64,000 nucleotides of DNA. Source: Dromiciops gliroides (Eukaryota > Chordata > Mammalia > Microbiotheria > Microbiotheriidae). The DNA lies in the NCBI RefSeq assembly GCF_019393635.1, contig NC_057867.1, positions 2,660,889 through 2,724,888 on the forward strand. The letters run 5' to 3'. The position numbers and the translations under genes were made by a program. The notes beneath the pieces were generated by a model, which saw only the letters and a list, made by a program, of their open reading frames with translations, was not told the origin of the DNA and searched no databases. Positions 50,844 to 62,670 of the stretch are shown piece after piece (position 1 is the first letter of the stretch; each line of letters starts with the position of its first letter).

Positions 50844-52935
50844 AAAATGGGATCTGTCTCCAAATCACGCCCTTTGGGGATATTGTGGACCCAGATAGTG
50901 GCCATGCCAGATACTCCACCCTAGAAGCCTGGAATGGGGAAGCCCTCTTTGGACCCCTTGAGAGCAACTCCTCACCCAATACCCAAGTACCTAGCACGTT
51001 TGGAATTGGGGTTCCACTCAGAGTGAGGGCCCCGGGGCCATGGCTGGGAAGTAAGCAGCCATCAGATGGGTCTGTTTGGGGGATGTCCTGAACCCAGAGC
51101 CTTCTACTCCTAAGAGAAAAAGCTGAGTGCTTCCTCCTCCAAAGGGCCCTAATGGGGAGATGCTGTTAACAGGAGGATAGTGACCCTAGGACCAGAGACC
51201 AGGAAGGAAAAGGCCTTAGAGTTCAGCCCCCTCAGCTGAAATGGAGGGGAAATGACTTCTCCATTGCTAGAAGGCTCCAATGTTGTTTTCAATTCAACAC
51301 TGTGCAGTAGATAAGGTTTGAAAAAAGGCCTTCCCAGCTAGCCACATTCTACTCTGGGATACAATGTGAAAATACAAAAGTGAGACAGAGACAGAGACAG
51401 AGACAGAGACAGAGACAGAGACAGAGAGAAGAACGCTCAAGGATTTAGAAGAGGTTTTCCGTAGGAAGGAACACCTGAGCTCAATTTGGCAAGAGGTCAG
51501 AGGTTATCAGAGGCAGAGAGAAAGAATAAGGGCATTCCAGGTAAGGGGAACAGCCTGGGCAAAGATCCAGGAAATAGTGAGGAAGAGTGAGGAGGCCAGA
51601 GTTAAAGGGGGTGCAATAAGGCTCTCTCATTACGCCCATGTTGTAAAGAGCTTTAAATGCCAATGTGGAGAGTGTGCATTTTCTCCTAGAGGCAATAATA
51701 GGGAACCACTGAAACTTCCTTTGGGCATGGGCAGAACTGGGCTTTAGGAAGGTGAGTCTGGCAACTGTGAAGATCATAGAGTGGAGGGAGGCGGGGCTGG
51801 AAGTAGTGAGAGCACCCAGGCTGAGGTGCGGAGGACAGTGGGTGGTAGCCATGTGGGAGCAGGTAGCACAGCTAAGGGACAGTGAGGGAGTGGGAGGAGC
51901 CTGGGATGCCACTTGGGTGGTGAGCCTGGGCTCCTGGGGCCCACTCCCCCCTGGCAGGGGTGGGAGCAGGGCACAGAGCCACCCTCCAATCCTAAGCTCA
52001 TCCCTCGGGTTCCAATCAGGGCTTCATTCCCATCGACCTCTTTGCCACCAGCCCCAGAGTGTCAGAGATGCCAAGTTTAAGGAAAATGAAAAGCAGACCT
52101 CATCTAAGTCAGGAGCTCCAGATCACAAGGGCTGAAGCTTAGATTTCAGGCATGGGCTGAGTGTGGAACTTTCGGCATCAGCCAGCAGATGGGGGCAGCA
52201 TTAACACCCACTCACCTCCCCTGCTGGAGACCTAGGGTTCCAATGTGTCTGGGGAGAGAGGGGGTGGTAACATCCCACTGAACCCCACCCCCCTTCAGCT
52301 CTGGCTCAGGCCTTGCTAGTTGCCTAGCAACAAACAGGCCACCTGCAGGTATGTGGGGCTGCTCTTAACCTTGTCAGGAGTCGGACGTCGGGACCCTCGT
52401 TCTGGGTGGAGCATAACTTGTTCGTGATGAGACAGAGAGACCCACGGATTCTTAGGGATCTGCCTGCTTCATTACAGAGGGCAAAGGGAGACCCAGGGCA
52501 GGGAAGGAACTCGCAGAAGGTCACCTGGAAGGTTGTTGGCATTGGCAGGACTAAAACCCAGGCAGGCTTCCTGCCTGGTTATTTCACTTACTTTTTCTCC
52601 TCCGCCTGGGGCGGGGGAGGGAGGTAGGAGAGCATTCTAATCTCTACCAGCTCTGGGAGGGGGAAGGACATGAAGACCATTAGCCCCCCTGGATGGATCA
52701 GGAAGCCCAGGGTCCTACCCCTAGAAAGGGTTCAAGGTGGGATTCCAACCAGGTCTGTTGGCTCCAAGTCTGGCCTCAGTCATTCCTGCTACATCTCACT
52801 GGGGCTGGTAAAGGATCTCAACTCATTCATTCCCTTCTCCACAGTGTCCAGGCTAAGCCTTCTGACTGGCCTAAGGAGGAAGTCTTAGATTACGCAAGAT
52901 CCCCTTAGTCTCACCTGTTTGTTCCTTACATTTTT

Positions 52936-53091
52936 GTTTTTTGTTTTATTTTAAAATTTTGTGGGGCAATGAGGGTTAAGTGACTTGCCCAAGGCCACAC
53001 AGCTAGTGTCAAGTGTCTGAGGCTGGATTTGAACTCAGGTCCTCCTGAATTCAAGGCCAGTGCTTTATCCACTGCGCCACCTAGCTGCCCC
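52936..53091 (-). mobile_element. CORE-SINE (WSINE1-like), minus strand
   Basis: Complete copy with a perfect 16-bp duplication TGTTCCTTACATTTTT (52920-52935, 53092-53107). Confidence 0.9.
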
Positions 53092-54040
53092 TGTTCCTTA
53101 CATTTTTAGAAACTCCCCACAGATGCTAATAGCACCCCTTCTCTCCCTCCAGGACTGGGGCAGGGGGGAAGGCAGAGAGGATCTCTGTCCCTGACCAGCT
53201 CTGGGATGCAGGACCAGGAAAGGGCTCTGGTGTTCCGAGCTTGCTGAGCACTTGTCGGTGCCTTTGTGAATTGCCCCAGAGCTATTTACACAGCATTCAG
53301 AGATCAACTGCAAGCATTTCATTCTGGGTCCCCCACTGGCTGCAAGGAAAACGCTCTTAAGGCTTCCTCCTCAGAGAGGTTGTTCCCATGCCCTCGAGGC
53401 ATTGAAGGGGCTTTATCCAGGACACAAAAGCTCCCTCATAACAGTTAGTCCCCTCTCCCTTTAGAAACAGAGGCCAGGTTTGAGTATGTAGAGAGAAGGG
53501 TAGAGAAGAGAAGGATCTCTGGGCCTGGAAGACTTTTCTGGGGATACAGGAGGCCCTGGGAGACCAGAGGAGAGAGTCCAGAAAAGCTTGGAGCTGGAGC
53601 TCGGAGGCAGGGTCGTGGTAGGACCTAGTTAGCAACTCTAGTTCCTCTACTTCCCTTGGGCTTCGGGCGCTCCCTATGTCCAGACCAAAGCTCCTCCTCA
53701 TTCTTTAGCTGGCATCAAGACTCTCACTCCCCAGCAGTAGCCCCATGCCCCACCCTTGTGGCTCAGTCACAGCACAGCCCCCTCCCCAGCTAGTTTTCCC
53801 ATTCTTGCTTTGCTCACAAAGTGATTTCCCCTCAGATCGCCCCACTCAGTTCTGTTCTCTCTGGGATCTTGGGATGGTGGAAGAGCTGGGACTGAGCCAC
53901 AGCACCTGTCAGTGTGGCCTCACGTGCTGGAGCCTCTCGATCTGTTGCCTAGATTTGTCTCCAAGGCCCTTCTCCCGTTAGCTTGGGGGAGTTCAACCTA
54001 CCAGCGTCAGAAGCGTCCCCACAACCCTCATTTCCTCCCA

Positions 54041-54191
54041 GTTACATTTTTTTTTTGGAGGGGCAATGAGGGTTAAGTGACTTGCCCAGGGTCACACAGC
54101 TAGTAAGTGTCAAGTGTCTGAGGCCAGATTTGAACTCAGGTCCTCCTGAATCCAGGGCCAGTGCTTTATCTACTGTGCCACCTAGCTGTCC
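54041..54191 (-). mobile_element. CORE-SINE (WSINE1-like), minus strand
   Basis: Complete copy with a perfect 16-bp duplication CCCTCATTTCCTCCCA (54025-54040, 54192-54207). Confidence 0.9.
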
Positions 54192-54889
54192 CCCTCATTT
54201 CCTCCCAAGAAGGCACAAGGGGACAACTGACCAGTCTGGAGGGGTGACTGTTAGGTCCCTGAGGTTGCCTGGCCAAAGTTGAGGTGTTAGGTGGCTCCTG
54301 GGGTTCCCTTCCCAGCTTGGCCCAAGTCCAGGGCCCATAACCCTGCCATTGCTGTCCTCTGAGAGGCGGGAAGGCCAAGAAGAGCCACTAGTCAGCAAGG
54401 GAGGGTGGAGGCAAAAGAAGGGAGACAGAAGAAGTCTGGAGGGCTTGGAGAGAGGTGGGGTCTGTAGAGGAGGGGGCTGAGCCCTAGCAAGGGAAGATCC
54501 AGGGAGCAGTGGTGAGGAGAGAAGGGAGGCAGCAGGACAATGGGATGGACCGGCTAGATCAGCAGGGCTACCACTAAAACAACATGACCTTCTAACACGA
54601 GGGCTAACACAAGCACGCCTTCCTGTCAAGTGGGGCCCTCCCATCTCCCCTCATCTCTTTCCCTGTGGACTTGGCAAGCTTCGTCCTAAAGAGCAGTGGG
54701 CATGGATACTGCCGATGGGTTGGGGGGACAAAGGGTTGGAAACCATTGACTAGAGCAGCTCGGGCATCAGTCTCAACACGGGTCCTTCTTCCAAGTGGGC
54801 TCTCTCCCCAAATTTTAGGAGCTGGGCTAGGAGAATGAGGGGGAAGGGGGGGCCTGTACAGGGGGAGGGGGGGGGGACGGGTAGTGGCA

Positions 54890-55350
54890 GGTGCCTCTGT
54901 CTCTTTAAGGAGCCGCTGTTTAGCATTCCTGCTGCTGCTGCTGCCTCTGCCTGGATCTGCACGCTGATTGGCTGAGAGCAACTGCTCTGGGAGCCAGGGA
55001 GAGATGCTCTTGACTCCACTCGGCTCCATCCTGGGGACCAGAGCAGGCGCGGTCCTCTCAGTAGCCAGCCTTCCCTTCCCCCTGGTCCCTCCCCCTAGCC
55101 ACCTCTGGGCCTGGGCCCAGGAGCCACCACGGGCGACACGGAGCCACCAGTGCTGGAGGGGGAGCCGTGGGGTCGGGGCAGCGTTGGGGCAGAGGCCCCA
55201 GGACGTCCGCCCGGCCCCAGGCCCCGCTCAGCCCGAGCTCCCCCCCGGGTTCCCCCTCCTGCCTGGCCAGAGCCCTGTGATTGTGCCCGGGAGCCCGGTG
55301 GGGTAGAAGTAGCTGGAGGTTGGGGGAGCCGAGCAGCAGGGGCAAGTGCC
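54890..55350 (+). promoter_or_regulatory. DLG3: DLG3 promoter and 5' UTR
   Basis: GC- and CpG-rich, no TATA box. An inverted CCAAT box (GATTGGCTGAG) is at 54966-54976 and a (GCT)n run near 54927-54943. The frame upstream of the ATG is open for 67 codons but has no ATG of its own, so it is treated as 5' UTR. The start site is not determined. Confidence 0.6.
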
Positions 55351-55707
55351 ATGCACAAACACCACCATTGCTGCAAGTGCCCGGAGTGCTACGAGGTGAC
55401 ACGCCTGGCTGCTCTCAGGCGCCTCGAACCACCTGGCTATGGGGACTGGCAGGTGGCCGACCCCTACGGAGGAGGAGGTGGAAATGGGAGCAGTGGGGGA
55501 TATGGGGGCTACAGCTCCCAGACCCTGCCCTCCCAGGCAGGGGCTGCCCCCACCCCTCGAACCAAAGCCAAACTCATCCCCACAGGCCGGGATGTGGGGC
55601 CTGTGACCCCTAAACCTGGCCCAGGCAAGAGCACCCCCAAACTCAATGGCAGTGGCCCCGGCTGGTGGCCCGAGTGCACCTGCACCAACCGTGACTGGTA
55701 TGAACAG
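55351..55707 (+). CDS. DLG3: DLG3 start exon
   Basis: 119 codons, [20 protein letters not shown] through [11 protein letters not shown]. The clustered Cys/His at the start are proposed to bind zinc in SAP102. The start is fixed by match to the human N-terminus. Donor GTATGG. Confidence 0.95.
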
Positions 55708-55849
55708 GTATGGATCAGGGGATAGGGGAGGTTTGGAGGGGGGTGCTCAGGGAATTGTGGGGTTGGGGTACTGAAGATGGCAGCGTGAAGGAACTAGGGC
55801 CCAGGCTTTGAAGATTCAGAGAAAATATCAATGCAGCTGGGGAGAAGGG

Positions 55850-55901
<52 letters not shown>

Positions 55902-56167
55902 CATTCGGGGAACATATCGGGGACCGTGTGTGAGGGCGAGAACTCCCTGAGTTTGGGCATGAGATTTTTTTCCTCTATGTATATATATGTTTGGGGGGGG
56001 GGGTTGGGGGAGACGTGTCTCTAGGGGAGAAGAAGGATTGTGGGTTTCTCTGTGTATCGGAGTGAAATCATGTATGTGTATGTGTGGGAGAAAGGGAATT
56101 ATATGGATTTCCATGTGCCTTATGTTCATGTCTCTAGATGCCTATGAGCTATCTCTGTACAGGTCTC

Positions 56168-56214
<47 letters not shown>

Positions 56215-56287
56215 GTGTGTGGGTGTATTTCTGCATAGTGTGCTTATATAGGCTCTTATGTCTAAATGCATGTGTCTGCTAGCATGG

Positions 56288-56328
<41 letters not shown>

Positions 56329-57247
56329 TCTGCCTGCCGTGAGCAGTTTGGTGGGCAGGGGAGGGACAGGAGGTAAGTGACACCTCCAGGGTTCAGGGGA
56401 CAGACAGATCAGGAGTAATGCCCTGTTGCCTGGACCGGCAGAGGTGGGCAGATGGATAGATTCTATTGTCCGAGATGTTCCGGCGGGCCTCTCTGCTGTC
56501 TCCTTTGTCTCCGGAACAGCGGCTCGGTCTCTAAAGTAGGGGGTGGGGGAAGGACAAGGGCAATGGTGGGGGGACAACTGGGGCAAGCTTGTTCTTTGGG
56601 CACACCATAGGCATGGTGCCTAGCCTAAGGCAGAGGGCTCGGAAGCTGCCCCAGTGTGGCGTGTCCCACCCTGTGATGCTTCCAGATGGATTGGAACTGT
56701 GTCTCCCTCTACCCCTGACTTGATATTGCTTGCCAGCTCCCTGGGTGCCGGGCACAACCCCGGCTTCTCCTCCCAGCCTAGCCGCCAGCTTAGAAAATGG
56801 AAGGAGCATGTGTGTGAGGCAGCAAAATGGAGTCTGGGCCGGCGGAACCAGGGCCCTGGCATGCCAGGCATGGTGGGAGGAAGGGGGTGGATGTCCATCT
56901 CTGCTGGCAGCTCTGGGGCTAAAGCCCTCAGGAAGAAGAGGAGGGGGAACTTGGGGTGGGGTGGGGTGGGGTGGTGGCTAATGGCTCCCTTGGCTCCAGC
57001 TCGATGGCTGTTCATTCTCTGGGCCCCTCTGTTCTCCAGGAGGGATCGGAACTCATCAAGGAAGGCAAGCTTCTGTCTAGCTGGTCAATCTGGCCAGCTC
57101 TCGAGTTATTCATTCCAGCCTCCAGCCTCCTGTCTTTTTACCTTTGACCCTTCATCCTCCACTTAACCCTGCTAGTCCCAAGGCCCTTTAGCCCCTCCCC
57201 CTCCTCCTCCCCCTCCTCCACCTCCCCCTCTTCCTCCTCCTCCTTCC

Positions 57248-57285
<38 letters not shown>

Positions 57286-60200
57286 CCCTCTCCCTCCTCT
57301 TCCTCTTCCCCCTCTTCCTCCTCCCCCTCTTCCTCCTTTCCTCCTCCTCTTCCTCCTCTTCCTCCTCCCCCTCTTCCTCCTTTCCTCCTCCTCCTCCCCC
57401 TCTTCCTCCTCCCCCTCTTCCTCCTTTCCTCCTCCTCTTCCTCCTCTTCCTCCTCCCCCTCTTCCTCCTTTCCTCCTCCTCTTCCTCCTCTTCCTCCTCC
57501 CCCTCTTCCTCCTTTCCTCCTCCTCCCCCTCTTCCTCCTCCCCCTCTTCCTCCTTTCCTCCTCCTCCCCCTCTTCCTCCTCCTCCTCATCCTCTTCCTCC
57601 TCATGCCCTGCCCTGCCTGGAAGCCGGACCTGCCTGTGAGCATCCAAGCCAGGGATTGTGGGATAGGGGTAGATTGGAATTCCTCCCCCCACACACACAC
57701 ATTTCACCTGAAGCTCAGTTGCAGTGAGAAATGGGGGGGGGTAGTACCAGGTTAACCTGTCATATCTGACCAAAGACTTGGGAGGGATGGCATGTCTACG
57801 CACACGTGCTCAGGTTGCATGTGCCTCTATCTGCCTCTATGTCGATGTATGTTTGTCTTTCTCTGGATAACGGAATCTGTGCCCTGATGGTGGGCAGTGT
57901 TAGGAAGCTAAGAGGTTGGGGATGGTAGAGCCAGAAGGAGATGCTCATCAACAGCTGAGGTGGAGAACCGGGAAGAAGCTGGGGGTTTGGATCCCCTTTT
58001 CAGTCCCCACTGAGGCAGAACAGAGGAGAATAAGGGTGTGGGGAGGCAGTTAGGCCCCAGTGTGGGGGAGGGGGAGGACTGTCCTCCCTCCCCCGTCCCT
58101 CCCTCCTCTCGCCTCTCCCACCCCCTCCCATTTTCTACTAGCCATACTGCTGCTTCAGGGAATGCCGGTCTCCTTCGGCTGATCCGAAGTGTGAGGGTTG
58201 TTAGGACCTGGGGAAAAAGGCTGGGAGGAGGTATGGGGGCGAGAGCTGGCACTGGCGGGGGTGGGGAGCCGACTGTCTGTCTATCCAGGAGGCGTTCTCA
58301 TCGGAGAAATGGCCGGGCGTGTGATGGTGCTCGCTCTGTGTGGTGTCTGTCTGTCTGTCTGTTGTCTGTCTGTCTGTCTGTCATCTGTCTGTTTGTCTAG
58401 CCATCTCGCAAATGACAAGTTGGCTTTTTGTTCTGTGGGGCCCCACTCCTGGCTCCCCAAGCTACTCTCCCTGAAGGATGCTTGCTCTTTATTAGCAGCA
58501 GTGCCGTGTGGCCTCGGCATCTCCCTTGTGTGGGAGTGGGATCCCCCTCCTGTCCTCCCTTCTACCTAGTCCTAGCCCTTTCGAGGAAGCAGGGCTGTCT
58601 GAGCTGAGAATCGGTCCAGGCAGTGGGAACCGGCTGGGCTGGAGCAGCACGAGCTCAGGGGTCTGGAGCCCCGGGCGGGGGGGGGGGGGGGAAGGGATGA
58701 GGGGATGCTTTCCTGAACGGACACCATAGCTAGTTCTGGCGGGGAAGAGCCTTGGCGGGTCTAGGGACAGTTGGCTGGGGGAGAAAGGGAAAAGAGAAAG
58801 CAGCAAAGGCTACGGGGCTCGTGCCCTTCTCCTGCCATGCTGTCTCTGCCCTTAGGCCAGCCCTGCGCCCATCCTGGTGAATGCAGAGACCCTAGAGCCG
58901 AGTCTCTCGGTGAGTGTGCCCTTCCATCCCAAGCTGAGGAGGCTACTCTAGCCAAGTCCCCTCCCGAGCTAGTACTGACTCTGAGAGGGGTGGGCGTGTG
59001 CACGCGTGTGCGTGTGCGTGTGCGTGTGCGTGTGCGTGTGTGTCCACCCTCTGCGGTAGAGAGAGTACGGAGTGGATTAAATCGCCAGCCAGTTCCATCT
59101 TTCAGAAGAGTCTCCCCCCACCCCCCACCCCACCCCCGGGTGGATTTTGGCTCTTCTGCTCTGGGAAGGGGAGGGGAGGTGGGAGGTTGGGAAGGCAGGA
59201 TGATGGGTGGGTGGGAGGATGGGAGAACAGGAAGGCACTTGAGGAACTGTATGTGTCTCTCCCCAGGTAAATGGTAGCGATGGGATGTTCAAATATGAGG
59301 AGATTGTGCTGGAAAGGGTAAGTCCGCATTCAGGGAGCAGACAGGCAGGGGCAGCAGCCAAGACACAGGGGAAGGAGACCCTTGAGAGGAAAGGGGGTTC
59401 AGGCTCATGTCCATGCCTGAGGTTACTATGGAAAGGGTTGCAGTAGGGCCACCAGGAAGAGGATGGGGAAACTGGTACCACAGCATGAGACACTGGAGGG
59501 CCTGGGGGCTAGGAATCCAGGTCAGGAATAAGAGCTCCAGGGTGAGTTCTAGATGAAGCACAAAGTTCTCTTCCCCTGTCTTCTCCTATCTCCTGCCTCC
59601 AACTCCCCAAAGGAAGGCCCAGGAGCCCTCTCCCTTCTCAGCCGTGGCGTTGGGAATCTCACTTCCAGAGGAGAGAAGCAGGCTCAATGGCCCTAGAATC
59701 CTACTCATTGGCCATGGGGCCAATCTGTCCTCTGAGAAGCTCCCCAGATTTAGTCCACTGGTTGAAGGCAGGGAGCAGGAATGTTTGCATAGTGCAGATG
59801 TGTGGGGATGGATATAGGCTGTGTTGCCGCTCATGCAGCTCCAGCTAGCGTTTGACCCTCTCCCTCCCGCCCCACACCTTCCTGACTACTACCTGGGAGG
59901 CCCGGTCCCAGGAAGGGGCGGGGAAGAGAGAGCTCAGGAATCCTTTTCTTCATTTTCTACTTGAGCAGACTGGCTTATCTCTCCCTAACCCCTACAGGGG
60001 AACTCAGGCCTGGGCTTCAGCATTGCAGGGGGAATTGACAACCCGCACATCCCCGAGGACCCTGGCATCTTCATTACCAAGATCATCCCAGGCGGGGCAG
60101 CTGCCATGGATGGGAGGCTAGGGTGAGTTGCGGAGGAGGGGGGGTGGGTGTCAGCAGAGATAGGAGATGTTCGGGGATGGTGCCCCCCACTTCAATCTAG

Positions 60201-62295
60201 CCTGCTGTGGCCAGTGTGTCGCCCACTCCCACGGCCCCACAGAGAGGTAGGAAGGTAGCCAGGTAGCATGGCCCTCAGTGACTGCACTGACGTGTTCCCA
60301 GAGCATGGTGGGCTAGGAATCAGAAGACCAAGTCGTAGGTCCTAGCTCTCTAGCTTAATTTAGTTGTGTGAACTGGGGCGAATTGCTTCCCTTCTTTTAT
60401 CTTCCTTGGTTATGAATGGGAGAATAATACCTGCATGAACTGCTCAACGGGCCTGTTGTGAGGCCCATGGCGTGGTAGGGCAGAAAGTGCTTCTGGTGAT
60501 GAAGTGTTCCATGGGGCCCTCTGCAGGGTGAATGACTGCGTGCTGAGGGTGAATGAGGTGGACGTCTCCGACGTGCTCCACAGCAGGGCTGTGGAAGCCC
60601 TCAAGGAGGCCGGCCCGGTCGTTCGCCTGGTGGTCAGAAGGAGGCAGCCGCCGCCTGAGACTGTGGTGGAGGTCAACCTGCTCAAGGGGCCCAAAGGTGC
60701 GCTGACCCCTGTAGACTCGGCCCAGTGTTCAGCCTGGGGATACAGGCAAGGGGGATGGGCAGCCTGGGGTAGCCTGGGGCAGCCTGGGGTAGCCTGGGGT
60801 AGCCTGGGGTAGCCTGGGGCAGCCTGGGGTAGCCTGGGGTAGCCTGGGGTAGCCTGGGGTAGCCTGGGGCAGCCTGGGGTAGCAATAAAATCTCGGCCTC
60901 TCTCCCCCTCCCCCCCTCCCCCACTTGCTGTCTCCTGGTCCTCTCTTGCTCCAGGCTTGGGCTTTAGCATCGCAGGTGGTATCGGGAACCAGCACATCCC
61001 TGGAGACAATAGTATTTACATCACAAAAATCATCGAGGGAGGCGCTGCCCAGAAGGATGGACGATTGCAGATTGGGGACCGGCTGTTGGCGGTGAGACCC
61101 TGCCCCCCTTCTGGACAATGTGGGGGTGGGTTGGAGGAGGTGTGGTTAGCCCTGGCCTCTCTATTACTCTAATGGGGGAGTGATCCAGTATAGTGGAGAC
61201 AGTCTCAGAGAGAACTCTCCCCATCCAAGAATTCCATCCAGGGTGTTTGGGGCGGGGCTCCACTGTCCAGGGGCCCCTTCCTCAACTGTCTGCTACACTT
61301 GTACTGTAATTCACATTTGGGAGATTCACCTTTTTTTTTTTTTTTTTGCTGGGGCAATGAGGATTAAGTGACTTGCCCAGGGTCACACAGTGTTAAGTGT
61401 CTGAGGCCAGATTTGAACTCAGGTCCTCCTGAATCCAGGGCCGGTGCTTTATCCACTGCGCCACCTAGCTGCACCCCCAGCCCCAGACTCCACTTTTACT
61501 TAGGTCATGGGACAGTAGTAGGTTTTGAGTTGGAAGGAACCTCACAAGGCACGGAGTCCCAACTGTTCTAAGTTCAAGCCCCAGCATTGGCTAGGTACCA
61601 GGGGTACTCTCCAGACAAGCTCCCTGCAAAATGCCATAGCTACAAGGGTCCATTATTCTCCCCTCACCTCGACAAAGAAGCAGGACTCCTTGGGCCCTCT
61701 ACTCGGCAGAGGCCAGCCTCCCCCCCCATCCTACTGTGTGCCAGCCCTACCCCCTCTGCCCATCCAGGTGAACAATACCAACCTGCAGGATGTTCGGCAT
61801 GAGGAAGCCGTGGCATCCCTGAAAAATACATCTGATATGGTGTATCTAAAGGTGGCCAAACCAGGCAGTGTACACCTGAACGACATGTATGCACCACCTG
61901 ACTATGCCAGCAGTACGTACCCACCTGGCCTGAGCCCTATCCCAAGGCATGTTCCCCTTTCTTTGGAGACTGCAATCTGATGAGATCATCAGATCCGGGC
62001 TTGGAAGGACCCTGGGAGTTGGGTGGGGGTAGGAAAAAGGCTGAAGAATGCTGAGGTTGAGGGCAGAGGGAGGCTGCTGGAGAGAATCTGGGGGGACGAC
62101 AGTCCCTGACTCTTCTCTCCCTTCCCCTGCTCCAGCTTTCTCTGCCTTGGCTGACAACCACATAAGCCATAACTCCGGCCTGGGATATCTAGGAGCTGTG
62201 GAGAGCAAGGTCAGCTATCCGGCTCCTCCCCAAGTTCCCCCAGCCCGCTACTCCCCCATCCCTCGGCACATGTTGGGTGAGGAGGACTTCACCAG
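55351..62295 (+). CDS. DLG3: DLG3 (SAP102), discs large MAGUK scaffold 3, N-terminal half
   Basis: SAP102 is a synaptic MAGUK that anchors NMDA receptors and other partners at the postsynaptic membrane; loss causes X-linked intellectual disability in humans. Exons here are 55351-55707, the cassette 58856-58909, then 59267-59317, 59998-60122, 60527-60696, 60955-61091, 61768-61912 and 62136-62295. Without the cassette they give 381 residues. These are a Cys/His-rich start ([16 protein letters not shown]), a Gly/Ser linker, PDZ1 (about 130-217, [12 protein letters not shown]), PDZ2 (about 225-312, [12 protein letters not shown]) and the linker to PDZ3. The last base pair AG awaits the REPRK exon, which is not in the window. 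Near-identical to human SAP102. Confidence 0.96.
55854..56328. repeat. Three (GT)n microsatellites in DLG3 intron 1
   Basis: Runs at 55854-55899, 56171-56210 and 56292-56328, each with about 18-23 units, within 475 bp. Confidence 0.92.
57190..57603. repeat. Polypyrimidine minisatellite in DLG3 intron 1
   Basis: About 410 bases of only C and T apart from a single A near 57589. Built from CTCTTCCTCCTTTCCTCCTC-type blocks with variable numbers of CTTCCTC and CCCC pieces. Its reverse strand gives meaningless Glu/Arg/Gly open frames. Confidence 0.95.
58344..58400. repeat. (CTGT)n tetranucleotide repeat
   Basis: Interrupted CTGT units in DLG3 intron 1. A separate (GTGTGC)n lies at 58990-59043, 80 bases past the I1 cassette. 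Confidence 0.9.
58856..58909 (+). CDS. DLG3: DLG3 cassette exon I1 (54 bp)
   Basis: Acceptor GCCCTTAG and donor GTGAGT bound exactly 18 codons, [18 protein letters not shown], phase 0 at both ends. It resembles the SPPVIVNTDTL segment before PDZ1 in SAP97, PSD-93 and PSD-95. Rat SAP102 has an 18-residue alternative insert I1 at this place. Confidence 0.85.
59267..59317 (+). CDS. DLG3: DLG3 exon (51 bp)
   Basis: [17 protein letters not shown], 17 codons, phase 0, leading into PDZ1. Confidence 0.95.
59998..60122 (+). CDS. DLG3: DLG3 exon, PDZ1 first part
   Basis: [20 protein letters not shown] through AAMDGRLG. Holds the GLGF carboxylate-binding loop. Ends in phase 2. Confidence 0.95.
60527..60696 (+). 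CDS. DLG3: DLG3 exon, PDZ1 end and PDZ2 start
   Basis: [20 protein letters not shown] through EVNLLKGPK. Donor GTGCGC. The 258-bp intron after it is half filled by a decamer repeat. Confidence 0.95.
60761..60880. repeat. AGCCTGGGGY decamer tandem repeat, 12 units
   Basis: Twelve exact 10-bp units, differing only in the last base (T or C), in the short intron between the PDZ1 and PDZ2 exons. Confidence 0.97.
60955..61091 (+). CDS. DLG3: DLG3 exon, PDZ2
   Basis: [20 protein letters not shown] through LQIGDRLLA, phase 0 at the 3' end. Confidence 0.95.
61331..61476 (-). mobile_element. CORE-SINE (WSINE1-like), minus strand
   Basis: Complete reverse copy with a poly(T) start in the DLG3 intron before 61768. 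Confidence 0.88.
61768..61912 (+). CDS. DLG3: DLG3 exon, PDZ2 end
   Basis: [20 protein letters not shown] through MYAPPDYAS, ending with one base of a Thr codon. Donor GTACGT. Confidence 0.95.
62136..62295 (+). CDS. DLG3: DLG3 exon, PDZ2-PDZ3 linker
   Basis: [20 protein letters not shown] through [17 protein letters not shown], last Arg split AG|. Last coding exon in the window. Confidence 0.95.
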
Positions 62296-62497
62296 GTAAG
62301 AACCTCTGGGACCCATCCTACCTTTGGTGAGTTGGAGGTGCTGCAGAGGCTGGGACGGCAGGGTCTAGTGGGGGCAGCCACCTACTGGGTCATTTGGTTG
62401 GAGAGTGAAGACAAGGTTCAGGTTAGCCCCCCTTGTCCCTCCCTCCACCCACCTTCTTCACTCCTGTTCTTCTTTTTCCCATTTTCTTTCTTCACTC

Positions 62498-62670
62498 TCT
62501 CATTACCTGTAGAGATAGTTTTCAACATTTGATTTTTTTTTTTGGCAATGAGGGTTAAGTGACTTGCCCAGGGTCACACAACTAGTGTCAAGTGTCTGAG
62601 GTCGGATTTGAACTCAGGTCCTCCTGACTCCAGGGCCGGTGCTTTATCCACTGCGCCACCTAGCTGCCCC
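62498..62670 (-). mobile_element. CORE-SINE joined to an L1 3' tip
   Basis: The target duplication TCTTTCTTCACTC (62485-62497, 62671-62683) encloses both a reverse SINE (62532-62670) and about 30 bases resembling the L1 3' end in reverse (ACCTGTAGAGATAGTTTTCA). Confidence 0.75.

Larger units (their letters stand above)
50850..54900. other. GDPD2-DLG3 intergenic DNA
   Basis: (GACAGA)n at 51382-51427. Unassigned old repeat 51460-51900 (AAAGAGCTTTAAATGCCAAT). SINEs at 52936-53091 and 54041-54191. No gene is supported; open frames here are short and unlike any family I know. Confidence 0.5.

Noticed and set aside
55150-55350. In-frame N-terminal extension of DLG3 by 67 codons
   Set aside because: It opens with GTG, not ATG, and human SAP102 starts at MHKH. 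Non-AUG initiation is possible but unsupported.
57138-57803. 221- and 170-codon minus-strand frames rich in Glu, Arg and Gly
   Set aside because: They are the complement of the C/T minisatellite; low complexity with no start context or homology.
60410-61009. 199-codon minus frame with APGYPRLPQ repeats
   Set aside because: Created by the 10-bp tandem repeat and antisense to DLG3 exons.
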